Part shown: piece after piece, positions 1-10,464 of the stretch
Layout of the letters: the number at the start of each line of letters is the position of its first letter
How positions within the stretch are numbered: position 1 is the first letter of the stretch
Notes under the pieces: generated by a model
What the model was told of the DNA's origin: nothing
The model's database searches: none
What the model saw: only the letters and a program-made list of their open reading frames with translations
DNA from: Desulfocurvus sp.
GTDB taxonomy: Bacteria; Desulfobacterota; Desulfovibrionia; Desulfovibrionales; Desulfovibrionaceae
Assembly: GCA_020692325.1 (NCBI GenBank)
Contig: JAIMKR010000007.1
Location: forward strand, 90,182 to 154,181
DNA length: 64,000 nt
Reading direction: 5' to 3'
Made by a program: the position numbers and the translations under genes

Positions 1-2851
1 GGGCGTAGCGGCAGCCCAGCTGGGTGAGGAAGTCGAGCTGCTCGCGGGTCTCCACGCCCTCGGCCACCACCTTGAGCCCCAGACCGGCGGCCAGGGTGAC
101 GATGGTGCGCACGATGGCCTCGCTGCCGGGATCGCCGCCCCGCTCCGTCAAACCGGCCACGAAGCCCTTGTCGATTTTGATGGCGTCGACGCTGAAGCGC
201 TGGATGTAGGACAACGAGGAGTAGCCGGTGCCGAAGTCGTCGATGCACAACCCCAGGCCAAGTTCGCGCAGCTTGGCGGCGATCTCACGGGCGCTCTGCA
301 CGTTGTCGAAAAGCACGCTCTCGGTGATTTCCAGCGCCAGGGACGAGGGGGGCACGCCGCACTCGCGCATGATCTGGTCCAGCTGGGACACGAGCAACGG
401 CGTGCGGAAGTGCTTGGCCGACATGTTGATGTTGACCACCAGCTCCTGCCCCGGCGCGGACGCGATCTCGGCGAAGCGCCCGGCGGCGGAACAGGCCCGG
501 GCGAAGACCCACTGGTCCAGCGGGTAGATGAGCCCGGTCTCCTCGGCCAACGGGATGAACTCCACGGGCGCCATGTCGCGGCCGTTGTCGCGCCGCCAGC
601 GCACCAGCGCCTCGAAGCCGGTCAGACGCCGCTCGGCCAGGTCCACGATGGGCTGATAGGCCAGGGTGAGGCCGCCGCGGCTCACTGCCCCGCGCAGCTC
701 CATCTCCAACTCCATGAGCTCCTGGGCCTGGTGGTGCATGCGCTTGTTGAAAACCTTGAAGCGCCCCTTGCCCAGCTCCTTGGCGTGGTACATGGCGGTA
801 TCGGCGTCGCGCAGCAGCGCCTCGGGCCGGTCGTAGGCGGAGGTGTGCAGCACAATGCCCACGCTGCCCGAGGTGGCGACCTCGCGCCCGGCCAGCGCCA
901 TGGGCTTGCCGATCTCGTCGAGCACGCGCCGGGAGAAACGGATGGCGTCGCGCGGGGCGGTGAGGTCCTCCAGCAGGATGGCGAACTCGTCGCCGCCGAA
1001 ACGGGCCACGGTGTCCGTGCTGCGCGCGCAGGCCACGAGCGCGTCGCTCACGTGGCGCAGCAGCCTGTCGCCCACGTCGTGCCCCAGGCTGTCGTTGATG
1101 ATCTTGAAGCGGTCCAGGTCGAGGTAGAGCACGGCGAAGCGGAAGTCCGCCTGACGGCGCGAACGCTCCATGGCCATGCGCAGGTGGTCGAGAAAGAGCA
1201 GCCTGTTGGGCAGGCCGGTCAGGGGATCGTGGAAGGCCTGATGCACCAGTCGGCTCTCCGCCTCCTTGCGCAGGGTGATGTCCTCCACGAAGCCCTCGAA
1301 GTGCAGGGTCTTGCCGGAGGAGTCCACGACCTTGCGGGCGTTCTCGCAAATCCAGATGACCCGGCCGCTCTTGCGTTTGGCCTGCGACTCGAAACCACGC
1401 ACCTGCCCCTGGGTCTCCATGAGTTCCAGGAAGGCGGCGCGCCTCTCGGGGTCCAGGTACGGGAGCTGTTCGGAAAAAGCCTGCACCAGATCGTCGGGCG
1501 AGTCGTAGCCGAAAATGGCCGCCATGGCCGGGTTGGCCGAGAGGTAGCGGCCATCGGGCGAGAACTGGAAAATGCCCTCCACCGCGTTCTCGAAGATGCC
1601 CCGGAACTTGGCCTCGGCGCGGCGCAGGGCGTCGCCCACCACCTTGCGCTCGGCGACCTCGATCTTGAGCTGCGTGTTCGCGCGCGAGAGTTCGCGGGTG
1701 CGCTCGGCCACCATGTGCTCCAGCAACGCGCGCGACTGCTCGCGCTCCTGCTCCAGCTGCTTGGCCACGGTGATGTCGCGCAGAATGCACACGCTGGCCT
1801 CACCGCCGGTGAGCGGCACCGAGGCCACGGTGATCTCCACGGGGAAGCCCTGCCCATCGGCCCTTTGGGCCTGCGCCTCGACCAGCCTCGGCCGGCCGCC
1901 CCCGGCGGGCGAGGACGTGGCCCCGCACACGGCGTCGCCCAGGAGCGCCGCGCAAGAGTCACCGGTGTGGTCGGCGTCCGGCAGGCCGAACATGCGCAGC
2001 AAGGCCGGGTTGTGCTGGAGGATGACGCCCCCGCGCACCACGAGCAGTCCATCGGCGATGTTGCCGATGATGGCCGAGAGCGACCCCAGGGCGTCCTTGA
2101 GTTCCCCCGTGGCCTCGGCCACGGAGCGCTCCAGGTGCCCCACGTGGCCGGCGATGTCGCCCGCCATGCTGCGCATGGAGCCCGCGAGCACGCCGATCTC
2201 GTCCTCCCCGCCCACCTCACAGGTGGCGGAAAAGTCGTGGGCGGCCACGCGCCGGGCGTACAGGGCCAGCGCGTCCAGCCGGCCGGTGACGCCGCGAATG
2301 AACCAAAACGCCAATCCCACGCACAGGACGAACACGCCCATGGTGAGGCCGACCTGCCGCCATATGGCCATGGTCATGGCCCGATGGATGGGCGCGGTGT
2401 CCATGCCGATGTGCACGTAGCCGCCACGCCCGTTGAGCACCGGCTGCACCACGTGGATGACCTCGCGTCCCTCCCCCAGGCTCAGCGTGCGGATGTCCGC
2501 CCGGTTGGACGGCCGTTTGTCCGCGAGCAGCTCGCGCACGGGCTCCGGGACCTGGGGCACGAAGGTGTGCGCCACGATGCTTCCGCCGGAATCCACCACG
2601 AGGATGTAGGAAATGTCGCCCATCTCCTGGTGCTGGTCGATAGCGGCCTGAATGCTCGCGGCGTCGCGTTCGAGCAGGAGTTCGGAGTTGCCGTCGGCGA
2701 TGCTGCGGGCGATGGCCAGCGCCCGGGCCTTGTATTCCTCGCCGAGCATGCCCTTGAGTTCGCGCGCGGCCATGTACCCCGTGGCCGCGGCCATGACGCC
2801 GAAGGCCCCCACCAGGAACAGCAGCAGCCGGACCCACAGACGCGACTTCAC
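1..2851 (-). CDS. Membrane-bound PAS-GGDEF-EAL sensor protein (3' end cut by window edge)
   Basis: Cyclic-di-GMP synthase/phosphodiesterase sensor in the inner membrane. My own minus-strand translation is open for about 950 codons from a GTG at 2851 to the window edge. Order: TM helix (about residues 5-27), periplasmic stretch, second TM (about 165-188), HAMP-like region, PAS (about 255-350), PAS (about 415-530), GGDEF (about 540-700), EAL (from about 715). The GGDEF core is intact (FGGDEF, about residues 617-623) with an RSTD inhibitory site just upstream. The EAL domain keeps GFEALVRW, ITES, DDFGTGYSS, IKIDKGF and AEGVE, so both activities look possible. The GTG overlaps the stop of the upstream binding-protein gene (GTGA), implying translational coupling. 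Only the last few residues should be missing. Confidence 0.88.
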   Translation of the reverse strand, partial: MKSRLWVRLLLFLVGAFGVMAAATGYMAARELKGMLGEEYKARALAIARSIADGNSELLLERDAASIQAAIDQHQEMGDISYILVVDSGGSIVAHTFVPQVPEPVRELLADKRPSNRADIRTLSLGEGREVIHVVQPVLNGRGGYVHIGMDTAPIHRAMTMAIWRQVGLTMGVFVLCVGLAFWFIRGVTGRLDALALYARRVAAHDFSATCEVGGEDEIGVLAGSMRSMAGDIAGHVGHLERSVAEATGELKDALGSLSAIIGNIADGLLVVRGGVILQHNPALLRMFGLPDADHTGDSCAALLGDAVCGATSSPAGGGRPRLVEAQAQRADGQGFPVEITVASVPLTGGEASVCILRDITVAKQLEQEREQSRALLEHMVAERTRELSRANTQLKIEVAERKVVGDALRRAEAKFRGIFENAVEGIFQFSPDGRYLSANPAMAAIFGYDSPDDLVQAFSEQLPYLDPERRAAFLELMETQGQVRGFESQAKRKSGRVIWICENARKVVDSSGKTLHFEGFVEDITLRKEAESRLVHQAFHDPLTGLPNRLLFLDHLRMAMERSRRQADFRFAVLYLDLDRFKIINDSLGHDVGDRLLRHVSDALVACARSTDTVARFGGDEFAILLEDLTAPRDAIRFSRRVLDEIGKPMALAGREVATSGSVGIVLHTSAYDRPEALLRDADTAMYHAKELGKGRFKVFNKRMHHQAQELMELEMELRGAVSRGGLTLAYQPIVDLAERRLTGFEALVRWRRDNGRDMAPVEFIPLAEETGLIYPLDQWVFARACSAAGRFAEIASAPGQELVVNINMSAKHFRTPLLVSQLDQIMRECGVPPSSLALEITESVLFDNVQSAREIAAKLRELGLGLCIDDFGTGYSSLSYIQRFSVDAIKIDKGFVAGLTERGGDPGSEAIVRTIVTLAAGLGLKVVAEGVETREQLDFLTQLGCRYA

Positions 2852-4152
2852 CGGTGCACCGCCTTCAGACCGTCCACGCCGATGAAGCGCCCGCCGCGAT
2901 AGATGGCGAGATACGTGCGCGCGTGGCCCAGCCGCCCGTCGGGGTGCAGGTTCACCGGACGCCCCAGGCCGAGGTTCACGCTGGTCATGGAGGAGAGGAC
3001 CCGGCGCAACAGGGCGCGGTCCGCGTCGCCGTGCAGGCGTTTGACCGCCTCGCCGAGCGCCATGCCGGCCAGAAAACCCTCGAAGCCCACGAAGCTCAGG
3101 TGATGCGGCTCGTAAGCGTCCGGGGAGAGCTGCGGCGGCGGCGGGGGCGAGAAATGCGCCATGGCCCGGCGGTACAGCCGCGCGGCGGGCAGCCGCTCGT
3201 CATCGTAGCTGGGTACCACTTGCGAGAACACCAGCCGCGAGGTGTAGTCGTGGCCGTTCACGCGCGTCTGCGCGCACAGATAGCGCACCAGATTGTCGGC
3301 GTCGGCGAAGGAGAGCGCGGCCGCCTCACCCCGGAATCCAAGATCCGTGAGGTCGCGCACGAAGGCGGCGCTGGCGGGGGCCGTGCCCACCATCACCACG
3401 GCGTCGGGCTTGCCGGCCAGGATGATGCCGGCCTCCCGAAGAAAACTCTGCGCGAAGCGCGCCCCGCGGCGGTAGGTGGCCTCGGACACGATGGGCAATC
3501 CGTGATCGGCCAGGGTGTGGCGCACGCCGTCCCAGCCATCGCGGCCATACACGTCGGCCTGGTAGAACACGGCCACGCGCCTCCGACCGCTGTCCAGCAA
3601 GGCCCGCACCAGGGTGGAGGCCTCGTCCTGGTAGGACCCGCGCAGGGTGAACACGCGGTCGTCGTAGGCGCGGTCGCGCAGCAGGCCGGACCCCGTGAGC
3701 GGGAACAGCAGCGTCACGTCCTGGTCGTCGTAATGTTTGAGCAGGGGCAGCATGCGCGCCGTGGTGGGCGTGCCCACGTAGCCGAGCAGTGCGAACACGT
3801 GGTCGCGCTCCACGAACTCGATGGTGTTGCCGAGGGTGGCGGCCGGCCCATAGCCGTCGTCGCGCGGGACGAGGGCCAGCCGGAGCCCGCCCGCCCCGCC
3901 CTGGGCGTTGATGTGCGAAAACGCGGCCAGGATGCCGCGCTCGTACTCCACGCCCAGCCCGCGCGCCGGGCCGCTGAAGGCGGCGGACATTCCGAAGACG
4001 AGGGTGCGGCCGGCACGGCTTTTGGCCGCGGAAGCGGACGAAACGGACAGGGCCAGCAGCGTGAGGAGCGCCGTCAGCAGCAGGCGGACGAACCCGACCG
4101 CCGGGCGAGAGGGCTCCGGACGGCGAAAATTCCGCTGGCGTGCTTCAGGCAT
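2848..4152 (-). CDS. Periplasmic substrate-binding protein, branched-chain amino acid/amide type
   Basis: 434-residue extracytoplasmic binding protein of the Peripla_BP_6 (LivJ/UrtA-like) family. An Arg-rich N-terminus leads into a hydrophobic signal segment (residues about 20-43, ending SSASA) and then the typical opening LVFGMSAAFSGPARGLG. I chose the ATG at 4152 because GGGGGAG lies just upstream; an in-frame GTG at 4170 is the alternative. No ABC permease or ATPase gene is next to it. Its stop overlaps the start of the membrane GGDEF-EAL sensor instead, so I infer that it acts as a ligand receptor for that sensor rather than as a transporter part. The ligand is unknown. Confidence 0.85.
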   Translation of the reverse strand: MPEARQRNFRRPEPSRPAVGFVRLLLTALLTLLALSVSSASAAKSRAGRTLVFGMSAAFSGPARGLGVEYERGILAAFSHINAQGGAGGLRLALVPRDDGYGPAATLGNTIEFVERDHVFALLGYVGTPTTARMLPLLKHYDDQDVTLLFPLTGSGLLRDRAYDDRVFTLRGSYQDEASTLVRALLDSGRRRVAVFYQADVYGRDGWDGVRHTLADHGLPIVSEATYRRGARFAQSFLREAGIILAGKPDAVVMVGTAPASAAFVRDLTDLGFRGEAAALSFADADNLVRYLCAQTRVNGHDYTSRLVFSQVVPSYDDERLPAARLYRRAMAHFSPPPPPQLSPDAYEPHHLSFVGFEGFLAGMALGEAVKRLHGDADRALLRRVLSSMTSVNLGLGRPVNLHPDGRLGHARTYLAIYRGGRFIGVDGLKAVHR

Positions 4153-4235
4153 GTCGCTCCCCCTGACCACACACGGGCGGGAAATCCGCCCTTTGGTCAG
4201 GCATTGCCTCCACCATGCCCGCTTTCAGGGAAAAA

Positions 4236-4991
4236 TCAACGGTCTTTCGAAGCCTTCGCCGCGCGCGCGGCCACGCCGCGCACCTGTCGGCAGATCCCCA
4301 TGAGCAGGTTGTACTCATTCTTACGTAGGCGGAATCGCGAGAAAAATCTTCGTACCGGCATCATCCAGTACTCCACGTTCTGATCCTTCAGAAAATCTAT
4401 GTCGGAAAGAGCTTTCTCCATGTTCGAGAAAAGCGCCTGCCGCTCCTCAAAGGACACGTCACGCTCCGTGGGCGGGCCTTTGGGCTCGAAGGGCTTGGTC
4501 AGCGAGTGCTGGTAGCATTCGTAAAGCAGAATGAGCACCGCCTGCGAAAGGTTCAGGCTGGTGCAGGCCGGATGGGCGGGGATGGTGACCAGCTGATCGC
4601 ACAGGCTGGTCTCCGCGTTGGTCAGGCCCCGGTCCTCGGGACCGAAGACGAGGGCCACCTCGCCGCCGTCGTGGATGCGCTCAAGGATCTCCGGCGCGGC
4701 CTTGGCCGGGGTGGAGAGTCCCTTGCGCCAGCCGCCCGTGCGCGCCGTGGTGCCGATGGCCAGCGAGACGCCGGACAACGCCTCGGCCAGGGTGCCTACG
4801 ATCCGCGCGGACTCAAGCAGGTGCCGGGCGTGGCTGGTGGCCAGCGGGGCCGCGCGCTCGATATCGTAATCACGCGGATCGACGAGGATGAGGGTGCTGG
4901 CCCCCATGTTCAACATGGCCCGCGCCACCGAGCCGACGTTCTCCGCATACTTGGGCCGAAACAAAACGACCCGCAAACTCGAACTGGGCAC
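4236..4991 (-). CDS. trmJ: TrmJ-like SPOUT RNA 2'-O-methyltransferase
   Basis: 251 residues, the usual length for TrmJ/SpoU-type methyltransferases that use SAM to methylate the ribose at tRNA position 32. SPOUT knot motifs are present: NVGSVARAM near residue 18, FGPEDRGL near 118 and IPAHPACTSLNLSQAV near 138. The C-terminal 80 residues form the charged helical tail typical of bacterial TrmJ. Start is GTG at 4991, with GGAGG about 7 bases upstream. It is divergent from the malic enzyme gene. TrmJ is the best family match; the exact target (Cm32/Um32) is inferred from the family. Confidence 0.82.
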   Translation of the reverse strand: MPSSSLRVVLFRPKYAENVGSVARAMLNMGASTLILVDPRDYDIERAAPLATSHARHLLESARIVGTLAEALSGVSLAIGTTARTGGWRKGLSTPAKAAPEILERIHDGGEVALVFGPEDRGLTNAETSLCDQLVTIPAHPACTSLNLSQAVLILLYECYQHSLTKPFEPKGPPTERDVSFEERQALFSNMEKALSDIDFLKDQNVEYWMMPVRRFFSRFRLRKNEYNLLMGICRQVRGVAARAAKASKDR

Positions 4992-5032
4992 TTCCGCCTC
5001 CGTAGCTCTTCCGCCGCGAACGGCCGCGCCAC

Positions 5033-5061
5033 TTGACGCGCCATGGGCGGCAATCTAGATT
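5033..5061 (+). promoter_or_regulatory. Sigma-70-type promoter for malic enzyme
   Basis: TTGACG and TAGATT separated by 17 bases, about 60 bases upstream of the malic enzyme ATG, in the trmJ/malic enzyme divergent region. Predicted by eye only. Confidence 0.55.
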
Positions 5062-5121
5062 CGCTCTCCACGCCGACGTCGACGCAACCCCTGACAAACT
5101 TTCAACTTGGGAGATTCCGCC

Positions 5122-6438
<1,317 letters not shown>

Positions 6439-6462
6439 GAGGACGCGCCCCCGCGTTTCACG

Positions 6463-6488
6463 GGCCCGGAGGCGACTCCGGGCCTTTT
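6463..6488 (+). terminator. Rho-independent terminator of malic enzyme
   Basis: Perfect 9-bp stem (GGCCCGGAG / CTCCGGGCC, loop GCGA) followed by TTTT, 25 bases after the malic enzyme stop. Confidence 0.85.
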
Positions 6489-6503
6489 CCATTACAGGCA
6501 GGT

Positions 6504-7004
6504 ATGCGGCACATGCCCTATGACATTCTTCCGGCCGTTCCGGCCGACGCCCCGGCCATTCTGGCCCTGCAGCGGCTGGCCTACCAGGCCGAGGCCCTGC
6601 GCTACAACGACTGGAGCCTGCCCCCGCTGACCCAGCCGCTGGAGGCGCTGCTGGCCGAGTTCAAGCGTCTCGTCGTGCTCAAGGCCATTCCGGCGGACGA
6701 GGCCGGGCCGGGCGCGCCCATCGTCGGCTCCGTGCGCGCGGGGGTGAGTCACGGCGTCTGCCAGATAGGCCGGCTCATCGTGCACCCGGAGCACCAGCGC
6801 CAGGGGCTGGGCACCGCGCTGCTCGCCGCCATCGAGGCGCGCTTTCCCAAGGCCGAGAAGTACGCGCTGTTCACCGGCGCGCGCAGCGAGGGCAACATCA
6901 AGCTGTACGAGCGCCACGGCTACCGCGTGGAACGCCGGCAGGAAATCTCGCCCGACCTTACCCTGGTGTTCCTGGACAAGCCCGGTCCCGGCGCGGCGGC
7001 ATAG
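6504..7004 (+). CDS. GNAT-family N-acetyltransferase
   Basis: 166-residue acetyl-CoA-dependent acyltransferase of the Acetyltransf_1 fold. The diagnostic motif A is present (RLIVHPEHQRQGLGTALL, about residues 90-107), as is the motif B region (GARSEGNIKLYERHGYR). The substrate is unknown. A second in-frame ATG lies three codons downstream (6513); AGGCAGG at 6496-6502 favours the first. It stands alone between the malic enzyme terminator and the promoter of the following lipoprotein gene. Confidence 0.82.
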   Translation: MRHMPYDILPAVPADAPAILALQRLAYQAEALRYNDWSLPPLTQPLEALLAEFKRLVVLKAIPADEAGPGAPIVGSVRAGVSHGVCQIGRLIVHPEHQRQGLGTALLAAIEARFPKAEKYALFTGARSEGNIKLYERHGYRVERRQEISPDLTLVFLDKPGPGAAA

Positions 7005-7166
7005 CGCAAGTTCCCGCACAAAACGCCCGGCGCGCGCAGATTTTGCGCAAAAAACCGCACGTTTTCCCAACGGCCCCATCACGGCCGCGCCCGGCGGGCG
7101 GCGTCAATGCTCGCTCGTCACATCTGGCTAGGATATTGCATATATTTTGATTCGGGGCGGAGCGGC

Positions 7167-7194
7167 TTGACGAGCGCGCTCGAAGGCGTATTTT
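7167..7194 (+). promoter_or_regulatory. Sigma-70-type promoter for lipoprotein gene
   Basis: TTGACG, 16-base spacer, TATTTT, located 84 bases before the lipoprotein ATG. The rest of the 273-base gap (7005-7277) is AT-richer around 7130-7150 but shows no gene. Confidence 0.45.
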
Positions 7195-7277
7195 CCGATA
7201 TGGATTTGGTCCGTCCCGAAATAGTGACGCATTTTCGTAAAACATATGCGGGCGCGCCCGCGCAAGGAGGAGTTTTC

Positions 7278-7721
7278 ATGAAACGCATCATCGCTTCGCT
7301 CGTGCTCGGCGCATTCCTGCTCAGCGCCGTGGGCTGCGCGGACAAGGCGCAGAGCGGCGCTGGCCTCGGCGCGCTGACCGGCGCCGCCGTCGGCGCGCTG
7401 ACCTCCAAGAACAAGGTCAGCGGAGCGGCCATCGGCGCCGGACTTGGCGCGCTGCTCGGCTACGCCATCGGCAACGAGATGGACAAGTACGACCGCGAGC
7501 AGATCAGCAACACCCTGGAGCACCAGCCCTCCGGCAAGCCCATGAGCTGGCAGAACCCCGACAACGGCACCAAGTACGAGGCCACCCCGAGCCCGGCTTA
7601 TGTGCAGAACGACAAGATCTACCGCGACATCTACATCAAGGCCAACGTGGACGGTCAGGAGAAGGACGTGAAGGCCAAGGCCTACCGCGGGGCCGACGGT
7701 CAGTGGGTGCTGGTGCAGTAA
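7278..7721 (+). CDS. Glycine-zipper outer-membrane lipoprotein (17-kDa surface antigen-like)
   Basis: 147-residue precursor with a short basic N-terminus, a hydrophobic signal and a lipobox ending LLSAVGC, so lipidation at Cys is expected. The next 45 residues are Gly/Ala-rich with repeated GxGLGALxG motifs, the 2TM glycine zipper of the Rickettsia 17-kDa antigen/SlyB group. The polar C-terminus (about 60-147) resembles the surface-antigen domain. The start at 7278 is clear because AAGGAGG lies 8 bases upstream; the frame is open further upstream but without a ribosome site. Probable envelope-stability role, inferred from the family. Confidence 0.8.
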   Translation: MKRIIASLVLGAFLLSAVGCADKAQSGAGLGALTGAAVGALTSKNKVSGAAIGAGLGALLGYAIGNEMDKYDREQISNTLEHQPSGKPMSWQNPDNGTKYEATPSPAYVQNDKIYRDIYIKANVDGQEKDVKAKAYRGADGQWVLVQ

Positions 7722-7737
7722 CCCATCCGCTTTCCCC

Positions 7738-7780
7738 AAAAAACGAGGCCCGGCCGTCCGCAAGGACGCCGGGCCTTTTT
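7738..7780. terminator. Bidirectional terminator between lipoprotein gene and metH
   Basis: GGCCCGGCCGTCC paired with GGACGCCGGGCC (one bulge, loop GCAA), with T5 on the plus side and A6 on the other, so it can serve both convergent genes. Confidence 0.82.
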
Positions 7781-7797
7781 CGTCGCCATCGGCCGTG

Positions 7798-10212
7798 TTA
7801 ATGCACGGTCCGACCAGAAAGCTCGCCAGCCAGCCGCACAGCGGCCACCGCGTCGCGCGAGAAGCCGTCCGCGCCGATGGACGCGGCGAAGGCCTCCGTG
7901 ACCACGGCCCCGCCCACCATGACGCGGATGTTCAGCCCGCGCTCGCGGATGAGCTTCACCGTGTCCTCCATGCGCACCATGGTGGTGGTCATGAGCGCGG
8001 AAAGCCCCACGACCTTGGCGCCCACGCGCTCGGCCTCGTCCACGATCCGCGAGGCGGGCACGTCCTTGCCCAGATCGAAGACCTCGAAACCGTGATTTTT
8101 GAGCATCAGACAGACGATGTTCTTACCGATGTCGTGGATGTCGCCCTCCACTGTGGCCATGACCACGGGCGTCTTCTTCTCCGCCCGGCCGCTGGCGAGC
8201 AGCAGCGGCTCCAACCGGGCGAAGCCGGCCTGCATGGCCTCCGCGCTGCGCAAGAGCTGCGGCAGGAAATATTCCTTGCGCTCGTACCTTTCGCCCACCT
8301 CCAGAATGCCGGGGATGAGCTGACCATCCACCAGGATGAAGGGATCGGTCCCCTTGTCCAGCTCGGCCTCGATCATGGAGAGCAGCGCGGCCTTGTCGCC
8401 CAGAATGACCGCCTGGGACGGAGTCTCGGCCTTGGCCGCCCCGCCCGCGGCCACGCTGGAGCCGCCGCCGGTTCCGGGCGTCCATCCGGCGTAGCCGCCG
8501 ATGTACCGGCCGGCCTGATCGTCGCGGCCGAGGAGCACCTCGCCTGCGGCCTGGGCCTCGCGCAGGCGCGCGCTCGCCGGGTTGGCGATGCACGAGGACA
8601 GCCCGCTGGCCATGCTCATGGACAGGAAGGTGGAGTTGAGCAGCTCGCGCGCGGGCAGGCCGAAGCTCACGTTGGAGAGCCCCATGGTGGTGGGCAGGCC
8701 AAGCGTTTCGCGGCAGTGGCGGATGGTCTCCAGACAGTGCCGGGCGGCGAGAGGCTTGCTCGACACCGTGAGCACCAGCGCGTCCACCATGATGAGCCGG
8801 CGCGGAATGCCCATCTCGTCGGCCTGGGCCAGCAAATGCTCGATGACCCCGATGCGCTCGGCCGCGGTGACGGGCAACTTGCGCCCCACCAGCGGCAAAA
8901 GGATGAACGGCGCGCCAAGCTTCTTGCACACGGGGCCCAGGCGCTCCATGCGCCCCGGTTCGCCGCTGATGGAATTGACGAGCGGGGAGCCGGGCTGGGT
9001 CCACAGCGCGTTCTCCAGGGCCTCGGCGTCCGGGCTGTCCAGGCAGAGCGGAATCTCGAAGCGGCCGGAAAGCGCCAGCGCCAGCGCGGGCAGCACGACC
9101 TTCTCGTCCACCATGGGCGCGCCCACGTTCACGTCGAGCACGGCCGCGCCACGGACCGACTGGTCCGTGGCCAGCCGCAAGGCCTCCGTGTGGACGTTGC
9201 GCGCCAGCTCCTCGGCGAGGACCTTCTTGCCCGTGGGATTGATGCGCTCGCCGATGACGCGCAGGGGATTCTCCGCCCCGAAGGGCACGGAGGCCGAGCG
9301 GCAGGTGAGCACCAGCGGCGAGGGATCCGGCGGAACCGGACGCTTCCAGCCCATGCCGGCGACCTCGGCGCGCAGGGCGCGGATGTGCGCCGGCGTGGTG
9401 CCACAGCAGCCACCGATGAGCTTGGCGCCCAGCTCGGCGAAGACGCGGCACTGCCGGGCGAAATCCTCCGGTCCCAGGGGGAAGCGCGTACGGCCCTCGG
9501 CGTCCAGCTCCGGCAGGCCGGCGTTGGGCTGCACCACCAGTGGGGTGGAGAGCCGGGGCAGCATGGCGCGCACGATGGCCGCGATCTGCTCCGGTCCGGC
9601 GGAGCAGTTGGTGCCCAGCACCTCCACCCCCATGTTCTGCATGGCGTCCACGAAGGTCAGCGGCGGCGTGCCGGTGAGGGACTGCGCCCCATCGAAGGTC
9701 ATGGAGACGCACACGGGCAAATCGCAGGTCTCGCGCGCGGCGATGACCGCGGCCCGGGCCTCGGCGAGGTCGAACTGAGTCTCGATCTGGATGAAGTCCG
9801 CGCCGCCCTCGGCCAGCCCGGCGATCTGCTCGCGGAAGGCCGCCACCAGCTCGCGCATGGAGAGCGGGCCCAACGGCTCGACGAACTGACCCGTGGGGCC
9901 CACGCTGCCGGCCACGAAGACGTTTTCGCCCACGGCGCGCCGGGCGATCCGGGCCATCTCGCGATTCAGGCCGCGCACGTCCGCGCCGGGATCGAGCTTG
10001 AAACGCGTGCCACCGAAGGTGTTGGTGGTGACGATCTGCGCCCCGGCCGCCGCGTATTCGGCGTGGATGGCCGAGACGGCCTCCGGGTGCGCCAGACCGT
10101 ACAGCTCCGGCGAGACGCCGGGCGGCAGCCCGCGCGACTGGAGCAGCGCGCCGAAGCCGCCGTCGAAGAAATGGATGGAGTCGTCGGCCAGAAGGGAGCG
10201 GAAGTCGGGCAT
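7798..10212 (-). CDS. metH: Cobalamin-dependent methionine synthase, short form without activation domain
   Basis: Transfers methyl from methyl-tetrahydrofolate to homocysteine through cobalamin. 804 residues in order: homocysteine methyltransferase domain (1 to about 290) with zinc Cys motifs GTNCSAG and GGCCGTTP; pterin-binding domain (about 315-570, starting near IGERINPTGKK); cobalamin cap and B12-binding domains with GDIHDIGKN near residue 695. E. coli MetH has about 1,230 residues; the SAM-binding reactivation domain is absent here, as in Thermotoga-type MetH, so reactivation must come from elsewhere. Start ATG at 10212 (MPDFRSLL); the frame is open upstream but has low-complexity composition there. 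I saw no cobalamin or SAM riboswitch in the 250-base leader. Confidence 0.92.
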   Translation of the reverse strand: MPDFRSLLADDSIHFFDGGFGALLQSRGLPPGVSPELYGLAHPEAVSAIHAEYAAAGAQIVTTNTFGGTRFKLDPGADVRGLNREMARIARRAVGENVFVAGSVGPTGQFVEPLGPLSMRELVAAFREQIAGLAEGGADFIQIETQFDLAEARAAVIAARETCDLPVCVSMTFDGAQSLTGTPPLTFVDAMQNMGVEVLGTNCSAGPEQIAAIVRAMLPRLSTPLVVQPNAGLPELDAEGRTRFPLGPEDFARQCRVFAELGAKLIGGCCGTTPAHIRALRAEVAGMGWKRPVPPDPSPLVLTCRSASVPFGAENPLRVIGERINPTGKKVLAEELARNVHTEALRLATDQSVRGAAVLDVNVGAPMVDEKVVLPALALALSGRFEIPLCLDSPDAEALENALWTQPGSPLVNSISGEPGRMERLGPVCKKLGAPFILLPLVGRKLPVTAAERIGVIEHLLAQADEMGIPRRLIMVDALVLTVSSKPLAARHCLETIRHCRETLGLPTTMGLSNVSFGLPARELLNSTFLSMSMASGLSSCIANPASARLREAQAAGEVLLGRDDQAGRYIGGYAGWTPGTGGGSSVAAGGAAKAETPSQAVILGDKAALLSMIEAELDKGTDPFILVDGQLIPGILEVGERYERKEYFLPQLLRSAEAMQAGFARLEPLLLASGRAEKKTPVVMATVEGDIHDIGKNIVCLMLKNHGFEVFDLGKDVPASRIVDEAERVGAKVVGLSALMTTTMVRMEDTVKLIRERGLNIRVMVGGAVVTEAFAASIGADGFSRDAVAAVRLAGELSGRTVH

Positions 10213-10357
10213 GAGGAATCTCTCCGTGGGCTGGGCCCGGGGGCGGCCGCGGCGGATGGCTCCGCGGACCGCTCCCGGCGGGGGTCTTGTGCGCCGGGGC
10301 ATGCGCCGGCCGGGCCTGAGCCGGGCCGGGCCGGAAACCCCCCTCTACTGAAAATCG

Positions 10358-10384
10358 TTGAAAAGGACAAACAAAAACTATACG
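10358..10384 (+). promoter_or_regulatory. Possible promoter for rpoH-like gene
   Basis: TTGAAA and TATACG with a short 15-base spacer, in the only AT-rich patch (10350-10384) of the metH/rpoH divergent region. The spacer is suboptimal, so this is tentative. Confidence 0.3.
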
Positions 10385-10464
10385 CTCCCGTTTTGCGCAA
10401 CCCACGACCCGGTCCCCAGGGGCCAGCCCCACCGGGCCGAACCGCTAGGTCGGCCAAACTCGGA

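Noticed and set aside
410..2902. A plus-strand open frame of 830 codons over the GGDEF-EAL gene
   Set aside because: The opposite strand has intact GGDEF and EAL motifs in one continuous frame.
10213..10464. Cobalamin or SAM riboswitch upstream of metH
   Set aside because: No B12-box-like or SAM-I core motif seen; the leader is a GC-rich sequence with simple repeats.
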